Assembly (NCBI GenBank): GCA_030645675.1
Contig: JAUSLQ010000141.1
Span: forward strand, 1-38,873
Direction: 5' to 3'
Length of the DNA: 38,873 bases
DNA from: Actinomycetota bacterium
GTDB lineage: Bacteria > Actinomycetota > Acidimicrobiia > Acidimicrobiales > Ilumatobacteraceae
Shown here in pieces: positions 16,107 through 24,018 of this stretch. The first letter of the stretch is position 1, and the number at the start of each line of letters is the position of its first letter. Both the position numbers and the translations under genes were made by a program. Below the pieces are notes generated by a model. That model was not told the origin of the DNA and did not search any database. It was given only the letters and a program-made list of their open reading frames with translations.

Positions 16107-17546
16107 TCAGCGAGGGATGATCGTGCCCATGTTCATCACCCCGTTGGGGTCGTAGGCCCGCTTCAAGGCCTCCAGCATCGGGTAGGACGAGCCGTACTCG
16201 TCCTTCACCCACCGCGCGCGGGCCTTGCCGATGCCGTGGTGGTGCACGATCGAGCCGCCCAGCCGCAGCGTCTCCTCGCAGATGATCGCGATGATCGGGA
16301 AGTAGAACTCGTCGTTCTCGTCCTGCGGCTCGCAATCGATGTCGTAGAAGTAGTTGAAGTACATGTTGGTGCCGTTGATGTAGCTGTGCGACGAGTGCCC
16401 GCCCAACAGCGTGATGCCCCTGATCTCGGCTCGGATGCGGGGCAGCACGGCCTCGTAGATGTCGTTGATCGTGCTCCAGTCGGCGGAGATCTCCGTCGTG
16501 CGGTTCACGTTGCGCGTGGTGCGGATGCGTTCGTCTTCGCGGGCCACCTTGTCGGGGCCCCACACCAGGTCGTCGAACCACTCCTGGATCAACGCCGGCT
16601 CCACCGGTACGCAGCCGGGGTGGCGGGCCACGATCTCGCGAATGCCCTCGGCCGTCGCCGTGCTGATGCCGGCGTTGCCCTCGGTCATGAACAGCACGAT
16701 GCAGTCGTCGGGCGCGGCGACGTGGGAGAAGTGCAACTGCCCGTCCTCGAAGTCGTACAGGCGGGCGACGCTGGGCTTGTAACCGGCCACCATCACCTCG
16801 CGCAGCACCTCGAAGCCTTCCTTCATCTCCTTCAGCGTCCAGCCGAGGAAGATGTTGTTCTCCGGCGTGTAGGGGAACAGCTTCACCGTCACCTCGGTGA
16901 TGAAGCACAGCGCACCCTCGTTGCCGATCACGATGTGGCGGATGTCGGGGCCGGCGGCACGACGGGGCACGTTCTTGATGCGCGACACCTGGCCCCCCGG
17001 GAACACCACCTCGCAGCCCACCACCATGTCTTCGATGCCGCCGTAGAGCGTGGAGAACTGGCCGATGCTGCGGGTGGCAACCAGGCCTCCCATGCTCGCG
17101 ATCGGCTTCGACTGCGGCGAGTGGCCGGTGGTGAGGCCGTGCTCCCGCACCGCGTCTTCCAGCAACTGGAGCGGCACCCCGCACTGCGCCGTCGCCTGCA
17201 TGTTGTACGGGTCGACCTTGATGATGCGGTTCATCAACCCGCCGTCGAGCACGATCGAGTTCTCCACCGGTGTCTCCAACCCGCCCTCGGTCGCCGTCCC
17301 GCCGGTGCGCGAGACCACGTTCACCCCGTGCGCATCCGCGAACTCCAACACGGCCGCGGCCTCGGCGGTGCTGCTCACCATCGCCACCGCGGCGGGCAGC
17401 GGCATCGTGTACACCCCGAAGATGCTCTGCAGCTTGCGAAAGTTGTCGATGCTGCGCTGCTGCAACGTCTGCTCGTCGGTGACGACGCGCTCGTTGCCCA
17501 GGATCTGCTGCAGGTGTTCGACGATCTCGGCTCGGGTCAGCGGCAT
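16107..17546 (-). CDS. FAD-linked oxidase, alkylglycerone-phosphate synthase-like
   Basis: A 479-residue protein of the FAD_binding_4 (VAO/PCMH) type. The flavin loop is around SRTGGTATEGG. SMGGLVATRSIGQFSTLYGG followed by EDMVVGCEVVFPGG matches the pattern of alkyldihydroxyacetonephosphate synthase and related D-2-hydroxy-acid dehydrogenases. VHHHGIGKAR near the C terminus corresponds to the active-site His cluster of alkyl-DHAP synthases. It ends with NGVMNMGTIIPR, typical of the superfamily. AAAGG lies before ATG 17546. It sits 24 nt downstream of a sugar-kinase gene, so oxidation of a polyol or hydroxy-acid intermediate is more likely than ether-lipid synthesis, but this is inference. Confidence 0.82.
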   Translation of the reverse strand: MPLTRAEIVEHLQQILGNERVVTDEQTLQQRSIDNFRKLQSIFGVYTMPLPAAVAMVSSTAEAAAVLEFADAHGVNVVSRTGGTATEGGLETPVENSIVLDGGLMNRIIKVDPYNMQATAQCGVPLQLLEDAVREHGLTTGHSPQSKPIASMGGLVATRSIGQFSTLYGGIEDMVVGCEVVFPGGQVSRIKNVPRRAAGPDIRHIVIGNEGALCFITEVTVKLFPYTPENNIFLGWTLKEMKEGFEVLREVMVAGYKPSVARLYDFEDGQLHFSHVAAPDDCIVLFMTEGNAGISTATAEGIREIVARHPGCVPVEPALIQEWFDDLVWGPDKVAREDERIRTTRNVNRTTEISADWSTINDIYEAVLPRIRAEIRGITLLGGHSSHSYINGTNMYFNYFYDIDCEPQDENDEFYFPIIAIICEETLRLGGSIVHHHGIGKARARWVKDEYGSSYPMLEALKRAYDPNGVMNMGTIIPR

Positions 17547-17570
17547 GAGGGGCCTTTCTGGGGCGGGTGC

Positions 17571-19007
17571 TCAGTGGAAGATCGGGTACGCGCGCTCGAA
17601 CAGAGCGTCGGTGTGATCGCGGATGTCGTGGTACACGGTGGTGGCCATGCGCTCGTACACGGCGGTGTTGGCCGGGTCGGGCGCGAATGTCTCGCGGCCC
17701 TTCACCATCGCGGCAGCGGCGGCCTCGATGCCGGGGTGCACTCCTGCAGCTGATGCGGCGCAGATCGCCGCACCGAGCGCCGCTCCGCCCCCGTCGACGC
17801 TGCGCGACGCAGGAATGCCGAACACGTCGGCGAAGATGCTCATGAACAGCGGGCTGTTGCCGCCCCCGCCGGAAACCACGATCTCGTTCAGCGAGATGCC
17901 CAGCTCGGCACACATCGCCTGCACGTGGTGGTGCATCGTCAGCGCAATGGCCTCCATGATCGAGCGGTACACGTGGCCGCGTGAGTGGCGGGCGTCGAAG
18001 CCCAGCATGATGCCCTTGCGGAACGGCTTGTCGGTGGTGGCCAGCCAATCCAGCACGGTCATCAGGCCGTCGCTGCCGGCGGGCACCTGAGCGGCCTCGC
18101 GCTCGAGGTACGCCTCGCGGCCGAGACCCGACGACGCTGCCCGTTCGGCCACCTCCGGGCCGAGCAGATCGAGGAACCAGGTCAGCGTCCACATGCCGCG
18201 CCGCACACCGTTGCTCTCGTACAGGTACCGGTGGGGCATGCACGCGAAGTTCGTCCAGAACGCCGTCGACTGCTGGTGGTTCTCGTGCCCGTGCACCATC
18301 GCCGCGATGTAGGTGCCCAGCGACACCATCGCGGTCGTTTCGTCGAGCGAGCCGCAGCCCAACATCTCCACGGCCTTGTCGTTGGCCGTGGCCACCACCG
18401 GCACACCGGCAGGAAGGCCGGTTGCGGCCGCAGCCTCGTCGGTGAGCGGGCCGATCACGTCGCCGGGCAACAGCAGCTCGGGCAGCATGTCGCGAGTGAC
18501 GCCGAACTGCGCGTACAGCGACGGGTCGTCGCTCCACTGCCAGCTGTCGGTGTCGATCGGCCACTGCAGCAGGATGTTGTTGGCCGCGGTGTCGCGGAAC
18601 CGGCCGGTGAAGCGGTGGGCGAGATACCCCGAGGAGGTCGTGGCGTAGCGCACCGTCGGGTCTGCCGGCAGGTAGGGCTGGTACGCCCGGTCGTCCATCC
18701 AGCTGATCAGGGGCTCGGCCAGCGACCCGTCGCCGTGCAGGAACGCCTTGCAGCAGCGGATCGGGCACAGCCCGACGCCCACGATCTCGCCTGGTTCGCC
18801 GGCGAACCCGGCCATCGCCTGCCGGCTGGCGGCGGCGATGGCGTCCCACAGGTCGTCGCCGGGGTGCACTGCCACCCCGTGTTGCGGGCGGTCCATCGGC
18901 TGCAGCGGCTGCCGGCCGCGGGCAACCGCGTTGCCTGCAGCGTCGTACACGACCACCTTGGCGCTCTGTGTGCCGCAGTCGACACCGACGAGGTAGGGCC
19001 CGCTCAT
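17571..19007 (-). CDS. FGGY-family carbohydrate kinase
   Basis: A 478-residue sugar or polyol kinase of the FGGY family (xylulokinase/glycerol-kinase fold). It has the phosphate-1 motif GVDCGTQSAKVVVYD at residues 8-22, the phosphate-2 region AMVSLGT, and the adenosine loop VVSGGGGNSPLFMSIFADVFG near residue 385. Length is close to the family's usual 480-520. ATG 19007 follows the SDR stop by 23 nt; the longer in-frame ORF overlapping the SDR is rejected. It lies between an SDR and an FAD-linked oxidase, an arrangement suited to a short polyol or sugar-acid degradation route. The substrate is not predictable from these motifs. Confidence 0.88.
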   Translation of the reverse strand: MSGPYLVGVDCGTQSAKVVVYDAAGNAVARGRQPLQPMDRPQHGVAVHPGDDLWDAIAAASRQAMAGFAGEPGEIVGVGLCPIRCCKAFLHGDGSLAEPLISWMDDRAYQPYLPADPTVRYATTSSGYLAHRFTGRFRDTAANNILLQWPIDTDSWQWSDDPSLYAQFGVTRDMLPELLLPGDVIGPLTDEAAAATGLPAGVPVVATANDKAVEMLGCGSLDETTAMVSLGTYIAAMVHGHENHQQSTAFWTNFACMPHRYLYESNGVRRGMWTLTWFLDLLGPEVAERAASSGLGREAYLEREAAQVPAGSDGLMTVLDWLATTDKPFRKGIMLGFDARHSRGHVYRSIMEAIALTMHHHVQAMCAELGISLNEIVVSGGGGNSPLFMSIFADVFGIPASRSVDGGGAALGAAICAASAAGVHPGIEAAAAAMVKGRETFAPDPANTAVYERMATTVYHDIRDHTDALFERAYPIFH

Positions 19008-19030
19008 GGTGCTCGCACCCTGCGCCCGCG

Positions 19031-19822
19031 TCAGCGGACCAGGTACCCGCCGTCGACAGCGAGGACGTGGCCGTTGACGTAGTCCGAGGCGCGGCTGGCC
19101 AGGAACACGACCGCGCCCATCAGGTCGGCCGGCTCGCCCCACCGGCCGGCCGGGATGTGGTCGAGCACCCGCTGGTTGGTGATCGGATTGCCGCGGGTGT
19201 TGGCGGTGATGGCGGTGGCGTAGTAGCCGGGCGCGATGCCGTTCACCTGGATGTTGTGCTCGGCCAACTCGTCGCAATACGCCTTGGTGAGCCCGGCGAT
19301 GCCGTGCTTCGTGGCCGCGTACGCGGGCGACAGGCGACCACCGAGGAAGCTGAACATCGAGCAGATGTTGATGATCTTGCCGCAGCGCTGCGGCACCATG
19401 TGCTGCGCCACCTCGAAGCTCATCTCGAACGCTGCCGTCAGATTCACCTGGACGGTGGCGTCCCACTTCTCGCGGCCGAACTCCAACACCTCGTCCAGCG
19501 GGCAGATGCCGGCGCTGTTCACCAGGATGTCGACCGAGCCCAGACGCCGCACGCACTGATCGACCACCCGCTTGGGCGCGCCCGGCTGCGTGATGTCGGC
19601 CTGCAGGAACTCGTAACGCGCGCCCGCCGCTTCCACCATCGCTCGCGTGCCCCCGGCCTGGCCGGGGACGGCGTCGTCGGCCAGGCTGGGCACGAACACG
19701 TTGGCACCGCCTTTGGCCAGCGCGAGAGCGAACGCCTGCCCCAAGCCTGTGTTGCCACCCGTCACGATGGCGTTCTTGCCACCGAGCCCGAAGAAGTCGA
19801 TTGCGAAGTCGGTGATGTCCAT
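19031..19822 (-). CDS. SDR oxidoreductase, KduD / gluconate 5-dehydrogenase-like
   Basis: A 263-residue classical SDR. It shows TGGNTGLG (cofactor loop), NSAGICPL, the catalytic YAATKHG with Ser in ICSMFSFLGG, and the APGYYATAITANTR stretch typical of 2-dehydro-3-deoxy-D-gluconate 5-dehydrogenase (KduD) and 2-deoxygluconate dehydrogenase relatives. The C terminus GHVLAVDGGYLVR is canonical. ATG 19822 follows GAGAGAA. A TANNNT box (TAGCAT, minus strand, 19855-19860) may be its promoter. It is the first gene of the leftward trio with the FGGY kinase and FAD oxidase, and would oxidise the sugar or polyol before or after phosphorylation. Confidence 0.88.
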   Translation of the reverse strand: MDITDFAIDFFGLGGKNAIVTGGNTGLGQAFALALAKGGANVFVPSLADDAVPGQAGGTRAMVEAAGARYEFLQADITQPGAPKRVVDQCVRRLGSVDILVNSAGICPLDEVLEFGREKWDATVQVNLTAAFEMSFEVAQHMVPQRCGKIINICSMFSFLGGRLSPAYAATKHGIAGLTKAYCDELAEHNIQVNGIAPGYYATAITANTRGNPITNQRVLDHIPAGRWGEPADLMGAVVFLASRASDYVNGHVLAVDGGYLVR

Positions 19823-19939
19823 CCGTTGTTCTCTCGTCGTCGCAGCGACCCCGCATGCTAGTGCGAGGTGGTTCGTAGACGGGACACTCGTACCGGAAAC
19901 GACAGGCCGCCGGCCGGGCACCCACCGGCGCGCAGCCCA

Positions 19940-19965
19940 GTGACGGGCGTCACCCACCGAGGTGG
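19940..19965. promoter_or_regulatory. Two adjacent palindromes in the SDR-P450 divergent region
   Basis: GTGAC-N4-GTCAC (19940-19953) is followed directly by CCACC-GA-GGTGG (19954-19965). Both are perfect inverted repeats about 50-75 bp before the P450 start. They are candidate regulator sites for the P450 gene, the leftward trio or both. Confidence 0.35.
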
Positions 19966-20015
19966 CACGATGACTCCACCGCAACCCCGATGGCGCGGCG
20001 ACGACTGGAGCACCG

Positions 20016-21245
20016 ATGGATCTCGACCCGATGCAGCTTCCGCCCGCGATCCGGGCAGGCCTCTACTCGCAGATGGAACTGCCCAAGACGGTGCCGCTCG
20101 CCTGCCCGCAGCAGCACTACATCGACCAGATCTCCGCCGGAGGGTTGCTGTGCCCGATGGATGGCGTGGCGTTCACGTTCAGCCGCGAACTGACCGATTT
20201 CGTGCTCCGCAGCCATGAGCTGTTCTCCTCGGCCAGCGACATGCCGCTGGGCAACGTGCGCCCGCTGATCCCGCTGAACATCGACCCGCCGCAGCACTCG
20301 AAGTACCGCAAGATCCTCGACCCGCTGTTCGCCCCGAAGGCGATGGATCGCATCGAGGACGACGTGCGGGCGCGGGCGAACAAGTTCATCGACGAGTTCA
20401 TCGATCGCGGCGAGGTCAACTTCAGCGAGGAGTTCGCCGAGAAGTTCCCCTCTGCCGTGTTCCTCGGTCTGATGGGGCTTCCGTGGGACCAGCTCGAGAC
20501 GCTGATGGGCCTGCGCGACGGCATCCTCCACCCCGAGCGGTTCGATCCGCAGGTGACGGTGGACCCGATGGCCCGGTTCACCGTCATGAACGAAACGGGG
20601 CAACGCATCTACGCGTACTTCAACGAGCAGCTCGATGCTCGCGAGGCCATCCCCACCGACGACATCCTCAACCACTTCATCACGGCCCAGGTCGACGGCG
20701 AGAGGATGAGCCGCAACGAGATCCTCGACCTCTGCTACCTGTTCCTGATCGCCGGGCTGGACACCGTCAGCGACTCGCTGACCTGCATGTTCGCCTACCT
20801 CGCCACCCACCCCGAACATCGCGCCCAGATCGTCGACGACCCCGCCATCATTCCCAGCGCGGTCGAAGAGCTGCTGCGCTGGGAGTCGCCGGTGCCGTAC
20901 GGGGTGCCACGCGTGGCCACCCGCGATGTGGTGCTGCCCAACGGCGCCACGATCACGGAAGGCACCGCCGTCACCGTCAGTTATGGCGGGGCCAACATCG
21001 ACCCCTCGGAGTACGCCGACTGGGACACCGTGCGCTTCGACCGCGACGCCAACCGCCACATCGCATTCGGAGGCGGCGTGCACCGCTGCCTCGGCTCGCA
21101 CCTCGCCCGCCGCGAACTGCGGATCGCACTGGGCGAGTGGCACAGCCGCATCCCCGTGTACGGCCTGAAGGCAGGCCACGAGCAGCTGGAGTTCCCGCCC
21201 GGGCTGCGCCACGTGAAAGACCTCACGCTGGCCTGGGACAGCTGA
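20016..21245 (+). CDS. Cytochrome P450
   Basis: A 409-residue soluble bacterial P450, a haem-thiolate monooxygenase needing ferredoxin and reductase partners. I-helix LIAGLDTVSD (Asp-Thr for oxygen activation, about 244-253), K-helix EELLRW with the ExxR motif (about 284-289), and haem loop FGGGVHRCLGSHLARRE with the Cys ligand near 358 are all intact. The N terminus has no membrane anchor. GGAG precedes ATG 20016. No ferredoxin gene is adjacent. The divergent neighbour is the SDR/kinase/oxidase trio, and the 193-bp gap holds two palindromes. The substrate is unknown. Confidence 0.92.
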   Translation: MDLDPMQLPPAIRAGLYSQMELPKTVPLACPQQHYIDQISAGGLLCPMDGVAFTFSRELTDFVLRSHELFSSASDMPLGNVRPLIPLNIDPPQHSKYRKILDPLFAPKAMDRIEDDVRARANKFIDEFIDRGEVNFSEEFAEKFPSAVFLGLMGLPWDQLETLMGLRDGILHPERFDPQVTVDPMARFTVMNETGQRIYAYFNEQLDAREAIPTDDILNHFITAQVDGERMSRNEILDLCYLFLIAGLDTVSDSLTCMFAYLATHPEHRAQIVDDPAIIPSAVEELLRWESPVPYGVPRVATRDVVLPNGATITEGTAVTVSYGGANIDPSEYADWDTVRFDRDANRHIAFGGGVHRCLGSHLARRELRIALGEWHSRIPVYGLKAGHEQLEFPPGLRHVKDLTLAWDS

Positions 21246-21346
21246 CGTCGCCGGCGCCCCCTCCTCCGCGGTCCCCTCCGCGGCGGCCCCTTGCTCGGCA
21301 ACGCAGCCAGCGGTTTGGCCACTCGCTGATCGGGGTACCCCCGACC

Positions 21347-21676
21347 ATGGACATCATGATCGCGGACGACGCCACCCTCGCCCACTTCATCCGCCTCGCC
21401 GGCGGCAGCCACGCAGCGATCGCGGTCACCGGGCCGCTCGGCAGCGGCAGCGAGTCGGCGACAGAGAACGCTTACCTACTGGCCTTCGAGCGCCTCGGAG
21501 CGCTGGCCGAGCGGCTCTACGAGGAGGGCGCGTCTGCCCACCTGTTACGGGCGACCGGACTGTGGCTGACCCACGGCACCGTGCAGGGCCTGGTCGAGGC
21601 GATGCCGGACGACATCGCGGACATGATCGTGCACCGCAGCGACGAGGGCCTGGTCATCGGCGGGCCCGATACCTGA
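21347..21676 (+). CDS. Small hypothetical protein (109 aa)
   Basis: I do not recognise this protein. It is 109 residues, acidic and probably helical, with no membrane segment, and ends in VHRSDEGLVIGGPDT. ATG 21347 is used; ATG 21356 is three codons later. A near-perfect palindrome GGGGTACCCC (21332-21341) ends 5 nt before the start and could affect initiation or bind a regulator. It lies 101 bp after the P450, so it may or may not share its transcript. The coding call rests on codon pattern and on a clean stop just before a strong terminator. Confidence 0.55.
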   Translation: MDIMIADDATLAHFIRLAGGSHAAIAVTGPLGSGSESATENAYLLAFERLGALAERLYEEGASAHLLRATGLWLTHGTVQGLVEAMPDDIADMIVHRSDEGLVIGGPDT

Positions 21677-21696
21677 GCCGGTGCCTCCCTGAGCAG

Positions 21697-21730
21697 GCGT
21701 CCCTGATCAGGAACACCTGATCAGGGACGC
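21697..21730. terminator. Strong bidirectional hairpin
   Basis: A perfect 15-bp stem (21697-21711 with 21716-21730) and an AACA loop lie exactly between the ends of two convergent genes (21676 and 21747). No T tract follows on either strand. Confidence 0.75.
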
Positions 21731-21746
21731 TGACCGGGGACGACGA

Positions 21747-22334
21747 TCAGGGGACGACCAGCACCGGGCGGCCGGCGGCGCGCAGCACGTCGTTGGTCAC
21801 CGAGCCCGCCAGCAGGCGCTGCAGCCAGCCACCGTTGCGATCGCCGACAACGATCACGTCGGCACCGTGCTCGTCGGCCAACGCGCAGATCGCCTCGGCA
21901 GTACTGCCGGTGGCACCCACCGGCTCGGCGTTGGGGATGCCCGCCGATTGCGCAACGGAGAGTGCCGTGGTCTCGGCACCCTCAGTGGCACGCTGGACAG
22001 GATCGTCCTGCGGACCGGTCCGCGCCACCCCTGCAGCGTCTCCCTCTACAGCGGGCGCCAGGGCCACCATCGTCGGCGCCATCGCGCCCCACATCATCGG
22101 ATCCGATCCCCAGGTCAATGGCTCCCGCGTGGCGACGTTGACGAGCACGTACCGCACGTCGGGCCCGAGCACCCGCAAGGCGGCGCGGGCAATGTCGACG
22201 GCCTCCGGCGTCTCGTCGACAGCGATCAGGGCACATCGTGCCGCACGCGGAGCCCCTTCACCGTTTGCGACGTCGGCGGCGCGCATCGCAGATGATCGGC
22301 TGGAACCCTCGACGAGCTCATTCGATTCGTTCAT
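21747..22334 (-). CDS. Universal stress protein (UspA family)
   Basis: A 195-residue protein with one Usp domain. After a 33-residue polar N-terminal extension come ALIAVDETPEAVDIARAAL (first strand and helix) and, at the C terminus, VIVVGDRNGGWLQRLLAGSVTNDVLRAAGRPVLVV. The latter fits the ATP-binding pattern G-x2-G-x9-G(S/T), except that Asn replaces the second Gly. The middle carries an unusual insert rich in Ala, Gly and Thr. GGAGGT lies 7 nt before ATG 22334. It is a single-gene unit facing the terminator at 21697-21730. Confidence 0.85.
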   Translation of the reverse strand: MNESNELVEGSSRSSAMRAADVANGEGAPRAARCALIAVDETPEAVDIARAALRVLGPDVRYVLVNVATREPLTWGSDPMMWGAMAPTMVALAPAVEGDAAGVARTGPQDDPVQRATEGAETTALSVAQSAGIPNAEPVGATGSTAEAICALADEHGADVIVVGDRNGGWLQRLLAGSVTNDVLRAAGRPVLVVP

Positions 22335-22604
22335 GTCGTGTACCTCCGACAGTTGCTACCCCGATCGGCAGGCATGTGAAACCTGCGCGGGAATCTTTGG
22401 TTTGAACTGCAGCAGGCCGGGTACAGATGCGTCGTGCCGACATCATCCGACCGCCCGCGCGGAGCGTCGGCACAACAGCGGTGCAACGGTCGCACGAATG
22501 CTCCCGCGTCGTGCCACACCCCCCCGGTGAGGTAGGCGTCCGACTCGTCGGGTCCCAGCCTCCATTGCACCTGCCCGCCGTCCCACCACGGCCCGGGCAC
22601 GAAC
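22335..22604. other. Gene-free stretch left of the element
   Basis: I see no supported gene here. The frames opposite the tRNA fragment give short open stretches without a ribosome binding site or recognisable protein. The first part holds the upstream region of the stress-protein gene. Confidence 0.5.
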
Positions 22605-22634
22605 AAGGCCCAGGTCCTCTCGGACCTGGGCCTT
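22605..22634. terminator. Original terminator of tRNA-Ala, now at the left end of the element
   Basis: A 13-bp perfect stem (22605-22617 with 22622-22634) and a TCTC loop. On the minus strand it lies directly after the 3' end of the displaced tRNA fragment. It was probably the tRNA terminator before integration. Confidence 0.6.
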
Positions 22635-22644
22635 GAGCGTTCGG

Positions 22645-22691
22645 GTGGAGCTGAGGGGAATCGAACCCCTGACCCCTTCCATGCCATGGAA
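22645..22691. repeat. attL: displaced 3' part of tRNA-Ala
   Basis: This copy matches tRNA positions 28-73 (minus strand) but lacks the 5' half, so it is not a functional tRNA. It is the left copy of the 47-bp duplication made by integration. Confidence 0.9.
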
Positions 22692-22790
22692 TCACCGTGC
22701 ATCCGTTCTCGTTCGCTGACATCCGTAGTGTGCCCCGTGAACAGGACGAATGCAAGAACCTAGTTCGCCCTCGTTCGCTGGGGTACGCTG

Positions 22791-22817
22791 GCTACTACTC
22801 GCCCTACTACTCGCTGG
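22791..22817. repeat. Sub-terminal direct repeat, left copy (candidate integrase arm site)
   Basis: A 27-bp sequence containing CTACTACTCG twice. It differs by one base from 31287-31313 and has the same orientation. It lies about 100 bp inside attL, just before the integrase gene. An 11-bp CTCGTTCGCTG direct repeat (22708-22718, 22770-22780) is also present between attL and this site. Confidence 0.7.
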
Positions 22818-22840
22818 GGTGATCATGGAAGGGGTCAGCC

Positions 22841-24016
22841 ATGGCGAAGAAGCCACCAGCCGAACCGGGGCACCACCCCAAGGCGCGCGGCAACGGCACC
22901 GGCAGCGTGTACCAGGAGGGCGCCACGAAGCCCGTCGCCGAGCGCGGCCGGTGGGTCGCTCAGGTGAAGGTCGACGGCAAGTACCGGCGCACCTACCACC
23001 CCACAAAGACCGCCGCGAATAGGGCGCTCGATGAGATGCGCACCGAGGTCAACAAGGGCGCCGTCATCGTCGACGGCAACACCACGCTGGCGGATCTGCT
23101 CGACCGCTGGGAAGCCAAAGTGTTGCCAGCGAAGAACCTTTCGGTCCGCACGCTCGACACGTACCGATGGGCGTGCAGCATCCTGCGCGCCGACCTCGGT
23201 ACCACGCGGTTGCGTGGCCTGACCGCGGACGTGGTGGAGGAGACATTCGAACGGCGCGCCGACGCCGGCATGAGTCGCGCATCGCTGGTGAAGGTGCGCT
23301 CCGTGCTCGGCATGTCGCTGGAGTGGGCCGAGCGCCGCGGCAGCATCGGCCGCAACATCGCGCGCATCGTCGACCTACCCGCAGGGGCGCGCAGGGCCAC
23401 AGAGGGGCGCTCACTGACGGCAGAGCAGGCGCGGGCGATCCTGGCGGCCACAGAGCACCGTCTCCACGCACTCTGGACCGTCATGCTGTACCTCGGCCTC
23501 CGCCCCGGCGAGGCCACCGGCCTGACGTGGGCAGACGTCGACCTCGAGCAGGGCATCGTGCACGTTCGCCGATCGCTCAAACTGGAACGCGGCAGACTCG
23601 TCGTCGACGAGCGACTCAAGACCGACCGCAGCCGGCGCAGCCTGGAGATGCCCGCGCAGCTCGTCGCCACATTGCGGGCCCACCGAACAGAGCAGACGAA
23701 GGCCAGGCTCCGCGCTGGCGAACTGTGGGTGCCCGCGTACGATCTCGTGTTCACCACGGCGCTGGGCACCCCGCTGGGGCCACGCAACGTGCACCGCTCG
23801 CTCACGCAGCTCACGCAGCGACTCGGGCTCGGTCCGGTCCATCCGCACGAGCTGCGCCACTCTCAGGCCTCTCTGTTGAGCGCCGCGGGGGTGCCGATGG
23901 AGCGCATCGCGGACCAGCTCGGCCACGACGGTACCCGCATGGGGCTACTCGTCTACCGGCACGCAGTGAAGCCCACCGTCGACGCTGGCATGGTCATGGG
24001 TGAGGTGCTGTCCTAG
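22841..24016 (+). CDS. int: Tyrosine integrase of the element
   Basis: A 391-residue site-specific recombinase that would integrate the element into tRNA-Ala and, with a Xis factor, excise it. An N-terminal basic and AP2-like arm-binding region (GRWVAQVKVDGKYRRTYH) is followed by a SAM-like core-binding domain (about 80-175) and the catalytic domain. The catalytic set is complete: Arg in GLRPGEA (near 219), Lys in LKTDRSRR, His-x-x-Arg in HPHELRHS (about 333-340), His in LGHDG and Tyr in VYRHAV (near 371). GGAAGG precedes ATG 22841. It lies next to attL and converges on the unknown cargo gene with 2 nt between stops. Confidence 0.95.
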   Translation: MAKKPPAEPGHHPKARGNGTGSVYQEGATKPVAERGRWVAQVKVDGKYRRTYHPTKTAANRALDEMRTEVNKGAVIVDGNTTLADLLDRWEAKVLPAKNLSVRTLDTYRWACSILRADLGTTRLRGLTADVVEETFERRADAGMSRASLVKVRSVLGMSLEWAERRGSIGRNIARIVDLPAGARRATEGRSLTAEQARAILAATEHRLHALWTVMLYLGLRPGEATGLTWADVDLEQGIVHVRRSLKLERGRLVVDERLKTDRSRRSLEMPAQLVATLRAHRTEQTKARLRAGELWVPAYDLVFTTALGTPLGPRNVHRSLTQLTQRLGLGPVHPHELRHSQASLLSAAGVPMERIADQLGHDGTRMGLLVYRHAVKPTVDAGMVMGEVLS

Positions 24017-24018
24017 TT

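Noticed and set aside
22645-22691. A second tRNA-Ala gene
   Set aside because: Only positions 28-73 are present. The D arm and 5' acceptor strand are missing, so it is an attachment-site remnant.
22331-22702. A minus-strand frame starting MHGDSMAWKGSGVRFPSAP
   Set aside because: The start of this peptide is the antisense-frame reading of the tRNA-Ala fragment, a common false gene next to tRNAs. The rest has no recognisable pattern.
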